Origin: JADCRZ01 sp041751095
Lineage (GTDB): Bacteria > Bacteroidota > Bacteroidia > Chitinophagales > Chitinophagaceae
Direction: 5' to 3'
Assembly (NCBI GenBank): GCA_041751095.1
Contig: JBGSYC010000289.1
Location: forward strand, 1 to 64,000
DNA length: 64,000 nucleotides
The notes below the pieces were generated by a model. It made no database searches, was not told where the DNA came from, and worked only from the letters and a program-made list of their open reading frames with translations. This document shows, one piece after another, positions 1-9,332 of this stretch; position 1 is the stretch's first letter; the number at the start of each line of letters is the position of its first letter. Both the position numbers and the translations under genes were made by a program.

Positions 1-1203
1 GAAGTTAGTTAAAAATTAATGACTAACATGATCGGGGAATACGCTCATTATTTCGGTATAGGTTCAAGTTGTTTAATAAAACATATTTATATACCGGAGG
101 CATAGACGATAATTTTTCTGGTATGAACCTTTCATCTTATCAAAAAAAGAGAAACCGGTGCACGCTGGTAAGCGCTTGTAAGTATGTTCTTATGCTGTTG
201 TGATATGTAATCTGTATTATTCATTAACCATACCCGGTTAGTTAATTTGAGATTCCCATCAACGTGGTTTGATTAATACTTATATTTCTATCAACTACAT
301 AGGCTTATATGCTTTCCCAATTATTAGATTCTACGGGTAGCGCACCCATCGTTTTACTATTATTTCTCCCTGTTGTCCGACCAAAATTTGAAAGGGTGAA
401 CTGTAAACAGTCACCCTTTTTTAGTTATGTTTGAGTTACCACACTACAAAATAACTATGAGTGAAAATAAGCAATTTGTCCGACAGCCGGTTTTATCTTA
501 AATACTTTTCTGCATTCCTGCCACTATTATAATTAAAGCATGCAGGAAGAACAATGTTAATCGCTGTGGGTGCTTCTGGTAAGCTTGTTATTTGGCGTGT
601 TCAGTTTTTGCAACGAGTGTACGTTGCTAACAACAACCTGGCGAACCTTCGGATTACCTGCTTATGCCGTTTTCTGTTTCCGGTTAATTGCAATCACTTT
701 ATCAATGTCCAGGGCCTTTCTACAGAAATAAATGTTGAGCAGCATTTTGTTGTTTTAACCTCTTTTACACATCAGCAAGCAATTTTTTGACTGTTTGTGA
801 TTTGCTACGGTCACAAGATATTTCTTCCTTTATGGGAAATGGTATCTGTGCGATTGAAGATTAATTTTTCAAAAATTAATTATAAATATTTGCATTTAAT
901 ATAAAACCGCAGTACTTTACAAAAGGATTTTAGCATCCGAAACCAACTATAAATACTTTTACAAAGGATACAAAACCTTTTGGCATTTTTGCCGGATTAA
1001 TTAATCTCCGTCACCTCCGCTTCGATTTAATTTACTTGCCACTATTTTTAAATGTGCTCGTACTCTTCCGTCCATTTTAATTTTTTTGCTGCAAAAGAGG
1101 TTACAAATTTCGCTATTCATTTATTTGGAGCAATGACAAAAATAGTTGCTCTATGATCAGTGACAGTTTTAACTAAAAACTTCTGGATATAAAAATATTT
1201 ATC
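1..1203. other. AT-rich stretch without a convincing gene
   Basis: About 1.2 kb with no open frame that has a recognisable protein. A 78-codon open frame at 554-790 (+) has no family resemblance that I can see. The stretch contains a hairpin terminator (about 388-421) and two near-identical segments about 41 bp apart at 912-927 and 953-968 (TACTTTACAAAAGGAT and TACTTTTACAAAGGAT). It may hold the regulatory region of the gene at 1204 plus decayed sequence. Confidence 0.5.
388..421 (+). terminator. Intrinsic terminator-like hairpin
   Basis: The arms AAAGGGTGA and TCACCCTTT, with an inner CTG/CAG pairing around a short TAAA loop, are followed by a T-run on the + strand. No recognisable gene ends just upstream inside the window, so it may terminate a transcript entering from the left or a decayed gene. 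Confidence 0.6.
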
Positions 1204-3429
1204 ATGTCTGAAATATCTGATAAAATGAATTCGCTTAGTTCCGCTATTCGTGATATGATGGGACTCGAGCTGGAATCCGAACGGGCAACAGCTGACGGTA
1301 CCGGACGGTGCTGCATCTTTGAACGGGGCGCAGTTTACTGGCACCCACACACAGGAGCCCATGAAATTCATGGTGCCATTTATGCAAAGTGGAATGCCTT
1401 GGGGCGCGATCACTGTCATTTTCTTCGTTACCCTCATACAGACGAATTAACATGTGCGGACGATGAGGGCCGCTTCAATCATTTTTATAACCCGGGGGAT
1501 TGGCCTGGCTCTATTTACTGGCATCCTTTAACCGGCGCTTTCGAGGTTCATGGACTTATCCGGCACCGTTGGTCAGAGCTTGGTTGGGAAAACCATCCTG
1601 TTATTACTTACCCTATTACTGATGAAACCTCTTGTATTGACGGAACTGGCCGCTTCAATCATTTCCGCAACCCGCGGACAGGCGAAAACGGCTCAATCTA
1701 CTGGCATCCCGTAACAGGACCTCATGAAGTTTCTTTAGCCATATGGCAATTATGGTCATCACTTGGATTTGAAGGCAGTGTGTTAGGCTACCCTCGTACA
1801 GGTGAGCAGGATTCGATAGAGCCCGGCGGACGCTTCAACGATTTCCAGCACGGTTCTATTTATTGGCATCCGAATTCAGGTGCTTATGAAGTTTTTGAAC
1901 CAGAGACCCCTATTACTTTACCCTCCGACCAGGGAGGACAGTGGACTAAGATCGCGCCGCCTGAACATATCGTCGGCATGCACGCCGCCGTTCTTCCAAA
2001 GGAAAATGGCAGTATTTTACTTTGGAGCTATGACCACCACGAAGAGCCCGCTTTTGGAACAGATACCCAGGCCTTTGGTGAATCATGTGTCTGGACTCCA
2101 GGAGCCCCTACCCTGGCTCGGACTACTTACACAGGACGCGAAGGTGAAAGTCGTATGATCAACATCTTCTGTGGGGGTCAGGCATTTATGGCTGATGGCC
2201 GGCTATTAGCCGTTGGCGGCGACAGGGAAAGAGCTACGAATATGCGGTCTACACATATTTATGACCCTTCAACAAATCATTGGACTTTTATAAGAGACGC
2301 AGCCTTTGGAAGGTGGTATTGTACTGTGGTTTGCCTTAATGACGGTCGGATGCTTGCTATCGGGGGTCAAAAACGTGAAGTTGTGGGAACAACTGCAGAA
2401 AAGGTCAATGACACCTATGAGATTTTCCATCCGGCTACAAACACCTTTGCCGCACCTCAACCAGCACCTATTATTCATGCAGGAGATTCTTATCCCTTTG
2501 TTTTTGTTTTACCCAATCGGAGATTGTTCGTGCATGCCGGTGATCGAACACAATTGCTCAATCTAGAAACTCATACCTGGGAACCTGCCGTTTTTCCTTC
2601 ATCGATGTTCAGGACCTACGGACTAACAGGCACTGCTGTTTTGCTGCCGCTTATCCCCAATGCTGACGGCTCTTACCGGAGTCGGATACTTATGATAGGG
2701 GGTAGCGGAAGCAGAGGTACCAAAATCCGTACTCCTGCCACTGACACATGTGAGATCTTTGACGCCGATTTACCCTCGTCTGGTTGGACGAACGCTGCTT
2801 CTATGCATCGTCCCCGTGTTATGCCCGATTCCGTGCTTCTTCCGAACGCCACGGTACTGGTACTAAACGGCAGCAGTACAGGGTATGCAGATGCAGGAGC
2901 AAATCCGGTATATCTTGCTGAGATTTATGACCCTGCAAGCGGCGCCTGGACCTCAGTTAATTCCATGTCGGTTCCCCGTCTTTACCACGCTAGTGCTGTG
3001 CTCATGCCGGATGGAAGTGTAATTACGGCTGGTACAGATGCGGACTGGAATCCCGGACCCTTCCACCGCCATGAATTCTCTCTTGAAGTCTATGAGCCTC
3101 CGTATCTTTTTATTCCTGAGCGTCCTGTTATTAACCAGGCTCCAGCCACAGTTTTATACGCCAGTAATTTCACCATTGAAGCCAGTACGAGCCGCACCAT
3201 TGTGAGTGTCTGCCTTATCCGTTGCGGTTCTGTCACCCACTCCTTTAACAGTGATCAGCGCTACGTCGAACTTGTCATTGGTACAATCAGGCAAGTGGCC
3301 GGCGAATCATTAGATATTACTGTTAATGCTCCAAACAATGGCTATGTGGCTCCACCCGGTAATTACATGCTTTTCATTCGTGATAATGCCGGTGCCGTAT
3401 CTGTTGCCAGGTTTGTACGTCTACAATAG
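1204..3429 (+). CDS. LGFP-repeat protein with AA5-type copper radical oxidase domain
   Basis: 741 aa. Residues about 40-230 contain three full LGFP repeats and one partial repeat (each around GSIYWHP-TGA-EVHG, closing with YP-TDE). Residues about 245-635 form a kelch/galactose-oxidase propeller, and about 640-741 match the galactose oxidase-like C-terminal E-set domain (DUF1929). Every ligand of the copper radical site has a counterpart: Cys323 (IFCGG) and Tyr372 (RWYC) for the Cys-Tyr cofactor, Tyr594-His595 (PRLYH) and His679 (VTHSFNSDQR). The RWY context resembles glyoxal oxidases more than galactose oxidase. Predicted chemistry is oxidation of an alcohol or aldehyde with release of H2O2; the substrate is unknown. 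There is no signal peptide, and an in-frame TAA at 1174-1176 rules out a longer N-terminus. That is odd for a family that is normally secreted. LGFP repeats are otherwise known from cell-surface proteins. Same-strand neighbour at 4021, 590 bp away. Confidence 0.85.
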   Translation: MSEISDKMNSLSSAIRDMMGLELESERATADGTGRCCIFERGAVYWHPHTGAHEIHGAIYAKWNALGRDHCHFLRYPHTDELTCADDEGRFNHFYNPGDWPGSIYWHPLTGAFEVHGLIRHRWSELGWENHPVITYPITDETSCIDGTGRFNHFRNPRTGENGSIYWHPVTGPHEVSLAIWQLWSSLGFEGSVLGYPRTGEQDSIEPGGRFNDFQHGSIYWHPNSGAYEVFEPETPITLPSDQGGQWTKIAPPEHIVGMHAAVLPKENGSILLWSYDHHEEPAFGTDTQAFGESCVWTPGAPTLARTTYTGREGESRMINIFCGGQAFMADGRLLAVGGDRERATNMRSTHIYDPSTNHWTFIRDAAFGRWYCTVVCLNDGRMLAIGGQKREVVGTTAEKVNDTYEIFHPATNTFAAPQPAPIIHAGDSYPFVFVLPNRRLFVHAGDRTQLLNLETHTWEPAVFPSSMFRTYGLTGTAVLLPLIPNADGSYRSRILMIGGSGSRGTKIRTPATDTCEIFDADLPSSGWTNAASMHRPRVMPDSVLLPNATVLVLNGSSTGYADAGANPVYLAEIYDPASGAWTSVNSMSVPRLYHASAVLMPDGSVITAGTDADWNPGPFHRHEFSLEVYEPPYLFIPERPVINQAPATVLYASNFTIEASTSRTIVSVCLIRCGSVTHSFNSDQRYVELVIGTIRQVAGESLDITVNAPNNGYVAPPGNYMLFIRDNAGAVSVARFVRLQ

Positions 3430-4020
3430 TATCTGTCTTTTAACTTATTTCAATTACTTACGCATTATTTCTGTGATATTGTATGCATCGATTTCCTGGT
3501 TTTTCCTTCGAAACCCCAGCACTTTGATACGATATACTCCTCAGTCGCGGCTTAGTACACATCTTAAATATTGACGATCGCAAAGTCATAGATCATACCA
3601 GTGAAAATATTTATCTGCAATATTTTGTTGGCCTGAGTAGCTTTCAAACCTCCACTCCATTTGATGTATCTCTGATGATAGTATCAGAAAATGATTAGGC
3701 AAGGACGTTATGGATTAGTTCAATGAAAATGTGCTGCGATAAGCAGGTGCGTCCTATACCCAGAGGTTAAAGACAAGCTGGATCATGGGCATCTACTTTG
3801 TAATGAACCTGATAAAGCTGGCACAGGCTTCTTTTTTGTCATTTGTAATATGGTCTTCGGTCATATAAGGCCATTTACACGTATTTTTAATGGAGAAGTG
3901 CTGGATAAAAAGAAAATAAATTACTCACTAACATCAAGTTATACGAATAAAATAGTATAACATTATTTTTTATTTTTTGCCTTATTCAGCATACTGTAAT
4001 CTAAATCAATCGACGGTATA
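3430..4020. other. Intergenic region, possibly decayed sequence
   Basis: Between two + strand genes. A frame at roughly 3732-3958 (+) stays open for about 75 codons but lacks a sensible start and resembles nothing I know, so it may be decayed coding sequence or chance. No terminator hairpin is visible after the gene ending at 3429. The last 100 bp are very AT-rich and probably hold the promoter of the gene at 4021. Confidence 0.4.
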
Positions 4021-6438
4021 ATGAAAACATGGCATATTTCGTTCATGCTGGCATGTCTCTTCTTATCTGCTTTAGTACGCGCCCAACATCAACATCCCTC
4101 TGTTTCCACATCTACCCTTCCGGATGTACCTGGTGTAGATGCACAGCCGTTACTCGCCCAGGCAATCCGCCTTAATGAAGCACTTTCTTACTTTGGAAGC
4201 GCACTGTCTGCTGACGATCAAAAGCGGCTTAAAGAGCTTCAACACAAATTGCCCGGAGAGGAAATAGCAACGCTTGTCCAGGATATACTTGATCCCTACT
4301 GCCTTGCCATGGTTGAAATAAACCCTGAAGCGAGAGTAAAGGTGATAAGAGGCCCCGCCAAAGCAAAGCTGGTTAAAGAAGGGTGGACCAGCTTTCTCGT
4401 TAAAGTACATAATCAGGCAGGTGTAACGGCGAGACTTGAAGTGGAAAGCCCTAACACTGAACCTGCCCTTCATATTTCTTCTGGTGAACCCGAAGCAAGA
4501 AAAGAACACATGCTTACCCCCGGGCAGATACGCAACAGGTTTATGGAAATGAGCATTAACCCTAACCGGCCGCTGCAACCTGATCTTTCAGGCCTTAGGC
4601 TTGAGTACGCCGTTCTACAGATATATAGTAAACAATCAGGCCGGCGCGAAGCTGAAATCGCTTTCAACATCGGGCACGGATCGCAGGATATAGGCTTTCG
4701 AAATTCCATCAGTATTTTATTTGACATCGAAAAACCCGTCACCGTTAACTTCGTGGTGAAGGATGATGACGGCTCGCCAACGATAGCATCGTTTATTATC
4801 AGGGATGACATTGAGCGTATGGAAGATAGTCCAGGAGATTTTCCACCAGTAGATTACAGGGCCAGAATGGCTCAGTTAAATTATCGTGTTCCTTCAAAAG
4901 AACTGATCGGGCTTTATCCCCTCCCCTCGAGACGTGTTGCAGCTTATGATGAATATCCTGACTTTTTCTTTCAGCCTCAGGTTTATCGATCAGACGGAGA
5001 GCACGTGCAGCTGCCCCCGGGAAAATACAGGATCACGTTTACCAGAGGTCCCGAATATATTTCCCAGGAGTCGGCGATTATCATTCCCCCAGGCGTGGCT
5101 TCCCACAGCGTATCTTTTAGGTTAAAAAGATGGATTAACATGGCGAAGCTTGGATGGTATAGTGCTGATCACCATGTACATGCCGCGGGTTGCAGTCATT
5201 ATGAAAGTCCGGAAGAAGGCGTGAAACCATTTGACATGTGGCGTCAGGCACTTGGGGAAGATCTTAATATTGCAGCAGTATTGGCATGGGGCCCGGGTTG
5301 GTACCATCAAAAAACTTTCTTTACAGGTCATAATAATCCCCTTTCCACGCAAAAGAATATCCTGCGTAATGACGTTGAAGTTTCAGGATTTCCATCTTCC
5401 CATGCAGGCCATATTGTGCTTCTAAGACTGAAAGAGGACGATTACCCTGGCACAAAAAAAATTGAAGAATGGCCAAGTTGGACATTACCGGTGCTGAAGT
5501 GGGCGAAGTCACAAAATGCCCTCACCGGATACGCACATTCCGGGTGGGGTTTGGAACCATCCACACCAACGAACGCTTTGCCTAATTATATCCTGCCGAA
5601 GATGGATGGTATCGGCGCAAATGAGTTCGTAGTAACCGTAACTGAACAGGCCGTGGACTTTTACAGTGCGGGAGATACCCCTGCTCCATGGGAATTAAAT
5701 ATGTGGTACCATACCCTTAACTGTGGCTTTAACACTCCATTAAGCGGTGAAACGGATTTCCCCTGCATCTATGACGAACGTATCGGTATGGCACGCAGTT
5801 ATTTTAAACCTGATGGCGCCCTGAATTATGACAGCTATGTTTCGGCTATTAAAAAAGGCAGAAGTTATGTGTCTGATGGTAGTTCCCACATTACTGGCTT
5901 CTCGGTTAATGGAACGGAAATGGGCACAAACGATAGCAAGACTTTTTTGAAGGAAAAACAGCAAATTAAAATAACCGCTAAAATTGCTGCTAATCTCCCC
6001 GAACAACAAAGTGCCTCTGGTGCAGCCATCGCTGGAAGTGCTTTAAACCAACAGCCTTACTGGCATATTGAAAGAGCCCGTGTTGGAAAGACGAGAAGCG
6101 TGCCTGTAGAACTTATCGTAAACGGGCAGCCTGTGGATACGATTAACATTGTCGCTGACGGCCAGTTTAAAGACGTAAACTTTTCGTATGCTCTTACCCA
6201 ATCATGCTGGTTAGCCCTTAGAGTATATCCCAGTTCGCATTCAAACCCGGTTTTCGCAATTGTAAATGGCAAACCCATTCGTGTTAAACGTAGTGCTGAA
6301 TGGTGCAGGCTTGCAGTTGACCAGTGCTGGAAAATGAAACAGTCAAATATCAGGGCAGAAGAGCGCCCCGCTGCTGACGCCGCTTATCAGAAAGCAAGAA
6401 TGATTTATAGTAAGATCATTAGTGAAGCGCAACACTAA
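4021..6438 (+). CDS. Secreted CehA/McbA-family metallohydrolase (PHP domain)
   Basis: 805 aa with a typical signal peptide (hydrophobic residues about 6-20, cleavage near VRAQ). Residues about 30-370 are a beta-rich N-terminal region of the kind found before these domains. The PHP-like catalytic part starts at residue about 375 with WYSADHHVHA, where His385 and His387 are likely metal ligands. It continues through a Gly/Trp-rich segment (LAWGPGWYH), YAHSGWG and GETDFPCIYDERIG, which supply further His/Asp/Glu ligands. The C-terminal 200 residues look like an appended beta domain. The family contains hydrolases such as the carbaryl hydrolase CehA, but most members have no known substrate, so only metal-dependent hydrolysis outside the cytoplasm can be inferred. 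A bidirectional terminator follows at once. Confidence 0.8.
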   Translation: MKTWHISFMLACLFLSALVRAQHQHPSVSTSTLPDVPGVDAQPLLAQAIRLNEALSYFGSALSADDQKRLKELQHKLPGEEIATLVQDILDPYCLAMVEINPEARVKVIRGPAKAKLVKEGWTSFLVKVHNQAGVTARLEVESPNTEPALHISSGEPEARKEHMLTPGQIRNRFMEMSINPNRPLQPDLSGLRLEYAVLQIYSKQSGRREAEIAFNIGHGSQDIGFRNSISILFDIEKPVTVNFVVKDDDGSPTIASFIIRDDIERMEDSPGDFPPVDYRARMAQLNYRVPSKELIGLYPLPSRRVAAYDEYPDFFFQPQVYRSDGEHVQLPPGKYRITFTRGPEYISQESAIIIPPGVASHSVSFRLKRWINMAKLGWYSADHHVHAAGCSHYESPEEGVKPFDMWRQALGEDLNIAAVLAWGPGWYHQKTFFTGHNNPLSTQKNILRNDVEVSGFPSSHAGHIVLLRLKEDDYPGTKKIEEWPSWTLPVLKWAKSQNALTGYAHSGWGLEPSTPTNALPNYILPKMDGIGANEFVVTVTEQAVDFYSAGDTPAPWELNMWYHTLNCGFNTPLSGETDFPCIYDERIGMARSYFKPDGALNYDSYVSAIKKGRSYVSDGSSHITGFSVNGTEMGTNDSKTFLKEKQQIKITAKIAANLPEQQSASGAAIAGSALNQQPYWHIERARVGKTRSVPVELIVNGQPVDTINIVADGQFKDVNFSYALTQSCWLALRVYPSSHSNPVFAIVNGKPIRVKRSAEWCRLAVDQCWKMKQSNIRAEERPAADAAYQKARMIYSKIISEAQH

Positions 6439-6476
6439 TCAGGCTACAATCTTTCTCAGCATCCTGCTGACTTCAT

Positions 6477-6508
6477 AAAAAAAGGCGCAATTTTCGCTGC
6501 GCCTTTTT
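6477..6508. terminator. Bidirectional intrinsic terminator
   Basis: AAAAAGGCGCA and TGCGCCTTTTT pair around an 8-nt loop, with A- and T-runs on both sides. It lies between the convergent ends of the PHP metallohydrolase gene (+) and rpsA (-) and can serve both. Confidence 0.85.
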
Positions 6509-6541
6509 ATGCTTTGAGTTAAATGACTATTTCACCAATAC

Positions 6542-8647
6542 TCATCCTTCCTTTGTTTCCTCGTTATTCTTTTCCCCCTGCTGTAGCTTTTCTTTGATCT
6601 GGGCCAATGCACCAAGATCACCAAGGGTGGCTTTCTCGACTTTACTTTGAAGGGTTTTAACCACCTTCTTGGTTTTATCGGCTTCAACTCTTGCTTCTTT
6701 CCTTGCTGCTTCTTTCTCTTCAATTTTGGCCTGTTCCCATATCCTTGTATGTGAAAGAACGATCCGCTTCTCATTCCTGTCAAATTCAATAACCATGAAC
6801 TGGGCGGTTTGGTCCGCTGTGATCAATGTTCCATCTTCTTTGGTGAGATGACGGTTGGGAGCAAAACCTTCAAGGCCGTAGGTTAACTGGACAACCGCGC
6901 CCTTATCATCTTTTTTAATAATGGTTCCTTCATGGATCGTTCCAACTCCAAACGTATCTTCGAGGGCATTCCATGGGTCTTCTTCAAGCTGCTTGTGGCC
7001 TAACTGAAGTTTCCTGTTGTCTTTATCTATTCCGAGTATAATGATATCAATGTGCTCGCCCACCCTGGTATATTCTGACGGATGATTGAAACGCTTAAGC
7101 CAGCTTAAGTCGCTAATGTGAATCATACCGCCGATTCCTGGTTCGAGTTCAACGAAGACCCCATACGGCGTAATGTTCTTAACGAGCCCTTTATGACGGC
7201 TGTCGAGCGGGTATTTGGTCTCGATCTCATTCCATGGGTCAGGAGTAAGCTGCTTTATGGAAAGACTCATCTTTCGTGAATCTTTGTCCAGCGTAACTAC
7301 TTTAGCCTTGTACTCATCCTGCAGCTTAAAAAATTCCTTGGCATTGATCGGTGTATTAGCCCATGTGATTTCACTAACGTGTACAAGACCTTCAACACCC
7401 GGCATAATTTCAAGGAAAGCGCCATAATCTTCAATATTGACTACCTTTCCTTTCACGATTTCACCTTCCTTAACCGTTCCTGGTAATACATCCCACGGGT
7501 GAGGAGTCAGTTGCTTTAAGCCAAGGCTGATACGCTTTTTATCATCGTCAAAGTCTAACACAACAACATTCAGCTTTTGGTCGAGTTTTAACACCTCTGT
7601 CGGATGGTTGATGCGGCCCCAGCTGATATCCGTTATATACAACAAACCATCCAGACCGCCGAGATCCATAAACGCACCAAAATCAGTTATATTCTTGATT
7701 GTTCCTTCAAGCACCTGGCCTTTTTCAAGTTTGCTCATTATTTCCGCACGTTGTGCTTCAATATCGCTTTCAATGAGTGCTTTATGAGAAACTACCGCGT
7801 TCTTTATAGCTTCGTTGATCTTAACTACCTTGAATTCCATTGTTTTACCAACAAACTGGTCGTAATCAGTTACCGGCTTAACGTCAATCTGAGATCCTGG
7901 CAGGAAGGTTTCCATGCCGAAAACGTCGACAATAAGGCCGCCCTTGGTTTTGCTGGTAACCGTACCGGTAACGATTTCACCTGTCTTGTGAACTTCTACG
8001 ATTCTTTCCCATGCACGCGTGGTACGTGCCTGTTTACGGCTCAGATGAAGGTGGCCTTCCCTGTCTTCTTTCTCGATGACCATCACCTCAACTTCATCAC
8101 CGGTTTTTAGACCCTGTGTATCCCGGAATTCGTTGAGAGAGACCAATCCATCACTTTTAAAACCGATGTTTATGACGACATCAGTTTTAGTTAAAGCCAC
8201 TACCAAACCTTTTACAAGTTCGCCATCAGTGATCGCAACAAAGGTATTATCATACACACTGTCGTATTTCACCCGCTCCTCCTTTGTATAGGAAGAAACA
8301 TTTCTTTTGTCGATGCTCCAGTCAAAATCATCATGAGGAGTTTGCACCTGCGCAGGCGCGGACATGGATGCTGATTCACCTGCCTGTTCTTCCGGCTGCA
8401 CTGAGAAAGCCTGGTTTTCAACGGGCGGTTGCGCATCAGGATTTTCGACACGCGGCTCAGCGTCGGGATTTTCAACACGCGGCTGATCGTCGGGATTTTC
8501 AACGGGGGTGTGGGCATCCTGCTCTTCAACCGGAGCCGGAGCAATTTGCTCCTCCACAGGTGGATTTGGTGTCGCTGTAGCTTCCTCCATGAGTGGAGGA
8601 ACCTCCTGTACATCAGCGTTTGAGTTAATAATATTGTTTTCAGGCAT
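6542..8647 (-). CDS. rpsA: 30S ribosomal protein S1
   Basis: 701 aa. Six S1 RNA-binding repeats are visible, starting near residues 133, 223, 310, 395, 482 and 569 (for example VLEGTIKNITDFGAFMDLGG and VKGKVVNIEDYGAFLEI). S1 binds mRNA on the 30S subunit and helps initiation, which matters in Bacteroidota where Shine-Dalgarno sites are rare. The first about 125 residues are an acidic, Pro-rich, probably disordered extension containing a 9-residue tandem repeat (RVENPDAEP type, residues 48-77). The C-terminal about 60 residues are a charged Lys/Glu-rich helix. The start ATG lies 31 nt inside a TATCTTTG promoter element. Monocistronic: a terminator lies downstream and a divergent gene upstream. 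Confidence 0.96.
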   Translation of the reverse strand: MPENNIINSNADVQEVPPLMEEATATPNPPVEEQIAPAPVEEQDAHTPVENPDDQPRVENPDAEPRVENPDAQPPVENQAFSVQPEEQAGESASMSAPAQVQTPHDDFDWSIDKRNVSSYTKEERVKYDSVYDNTFVAITDGELVKGLVVALTKTDVVINIGFKSDGLVSLNEFRDTQGLKTGDEVEVMVIEKEDREGHLHLSRKQARTTRAWERIVEVHKTGEIVTGTVTSKTKGGLIVDVFGMETFLPGSQIDVKPVTDYDQFVGKTMEFKVVKINEAIKNAVVSHKALIESDIEAQRAEIMSKLEKGQVLEGTIKNITDFGAFMDLGGLDGLLYITDISWGRINHPTEVLKLDQKLNVVVLDFDDDKKRISLGLKQLTPHPWDVLPGTVKEGEIVKGKVVNIEDYGAFLEIMPGVEGLVHVSEITWANTPINAKEFFKLQDEYKAKVVTLDKDSRKMSLSIKQLTPDPWNEIETKYPLDSRHKGLVKNITPYGVFVELEPGIGGMIHISDLSWLKRFNHPSEYTRVGEHIDIIILGIDKDNRKLQLGHKQLEEDPWNALEDTFGVGTIHEGTIIKKDDKGAVVQLTYGLEGFAPNRHLTKEDGTLITADQTAQFMVIEFDRNEKRIVLSHTRIWEQAKIEEKEAARKEARVEADKTKKVVKTLQSKVEKATLGDLGALAQIKEKLQQGEKNNEETKEG
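8414..8506 (-). repeat. In-frame tandem repeat in the S1 N-terminal tail
   Basis: Codes for PVENPDDQP, RVENPDAEP, RVENPDAQP and PVEN in tandem (27-nt unit, about 3.4 copies). The copies differ mainly at the fourth-last and flanking positions. This kind of repeat can change copy number by slippage without breaking the frame. Confidence 0.8.
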
Positions 8648-8678
8648 AAATAAATTCCGATGTGTTTAATTCGGGCAG

Positions 8679-8686
8679 CAAAGATA
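8679..8686 (-). promoter_or_regulatory. rpsA promoter, -7 element
   Basis: On the minus strand TATCTTTG fits the Bacteroidota -7 consensus TAnnTTTG. A TTGA 18 nt further upstream is a plausible -33 element. The distance to the rpsA ATG (8647) leaves a leader of about 25 nt. Confidence 0.65.
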
Positions 8687-8830
8687 GGATAATCCACCTA
8701 AAAGTCAATCCGGTTCAGGAACATTTACCTCCATTAACCGGGGCTAATTCATAAGGTGGTTGAAGCACCCCGTAAATGTATTGCTCATCTACGCAGTATG
8801 TGTATCTTTATATAAACCAATATTACTTTT

Positions 8831-9118
8831 ATGGACAAAATGGAGAAATTAAAAATGATAGACAAGGTGCTGCGTGAGCTTGATGACCTTGTTAACAGCG
8901 AAACATCCTTACTTAAAAAATTAGGGCAGATTGAAGCAGATAATATTAATTTAGGCGATAAGATGTTGGATGCGGCATTACCCGCCATATATGAGCATAC
9001 CGACGAAGCGCTGACAAAAACCACCACATTGCAAACAGAGTATGCTGAATTCCGTGAGCAATTTGTAAAAGACAATAAACTTGATGAGCTGATCGCTGCC
9101 CAGGCTTTACAGGCTTAG
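8831..9118 (+). CDS. Small helical protein of unknown function
   Basis: 95 aa, highly charged and predicted almost entirely alpha-helical. It starts MDKMEKLKMIDKVLRELDDL and contains heptad-like Leu/Ile spacing. There is no signal peptide and no Cys. I do not recognise a family. Its own transcription unit is suggested by a TATCTTTA element at about 8802-8809, which misses only the last base of TAnnTTTG, and by a terminator 23 bp after the stop. It is divergent from rpsA. The compact cytoplasmic helical form would suit an adaptor or structural protein, but nothing in the sequence proves this. Confidence 0.6.
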   Translation: MDKMEKLKMIDKVLRELDDLVNSETSLLKKLGQIEADNINLGDKMLDAALPAIYEHTDEALTKTTTLQTEYAEFREQFVKDNKLDELIAAQALQA

Positions 9119-9141
9119 TATCCAAATCATTTATCTAATTT

Positions 9142-9173
9142 AAGCACGATGCATAAAACGCATTGTGCTTTTT
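9142..9173 (+). terminator. Intrinsic terminator after the 95-aa gene
   Basis: AAGCACGATGC pairs with GCATTGTGCTT (one G-U pair) around a 7-nt loop, and a T-run follows on the + strand. Confidence 0.8.
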
Positions 9174-9320
9174 AGTTTTCAGATGTGAACGCCGGAACGT
9201 CACTGCCGGGGGATAACTTACGTAAATCAACATGCGCCGGCCCACCTTCCTGGTAACGGGAACGGATGGCAGCGGTTAATTATTTTTGATGCATTGTAAG
9301 CGATTTAAAGCCTAAAATAT

Positions 9321-9328
9321 TAAGTTTG
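9321..9328 (+). promoter_or_regulatory. Putative -7 promoter element of the DinB-like gene
   Basis: TAAGTTTG matches TAnnTTTG, 61 nt before the ATG at 9389. No good TTTG stands at the expected 19-nt distance upstream, so this rests on the -7 element alone. Confidence 0.45.
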
Positions 9329-9332
9329 TTTT

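Noticed and set aside
554..790. 78-codon open frame on the + strand
   Set aside because: No family resemblance, odd composition (Phe/Leu/Asn-rich), no promoter or coding neighbours. Probably chance.
8284..8580. Open + strand frames opposite the rpsA 5' end
   Set aside because: They are antisense readings of the S1 repeat tail; their repeats mirror those of the real gene.
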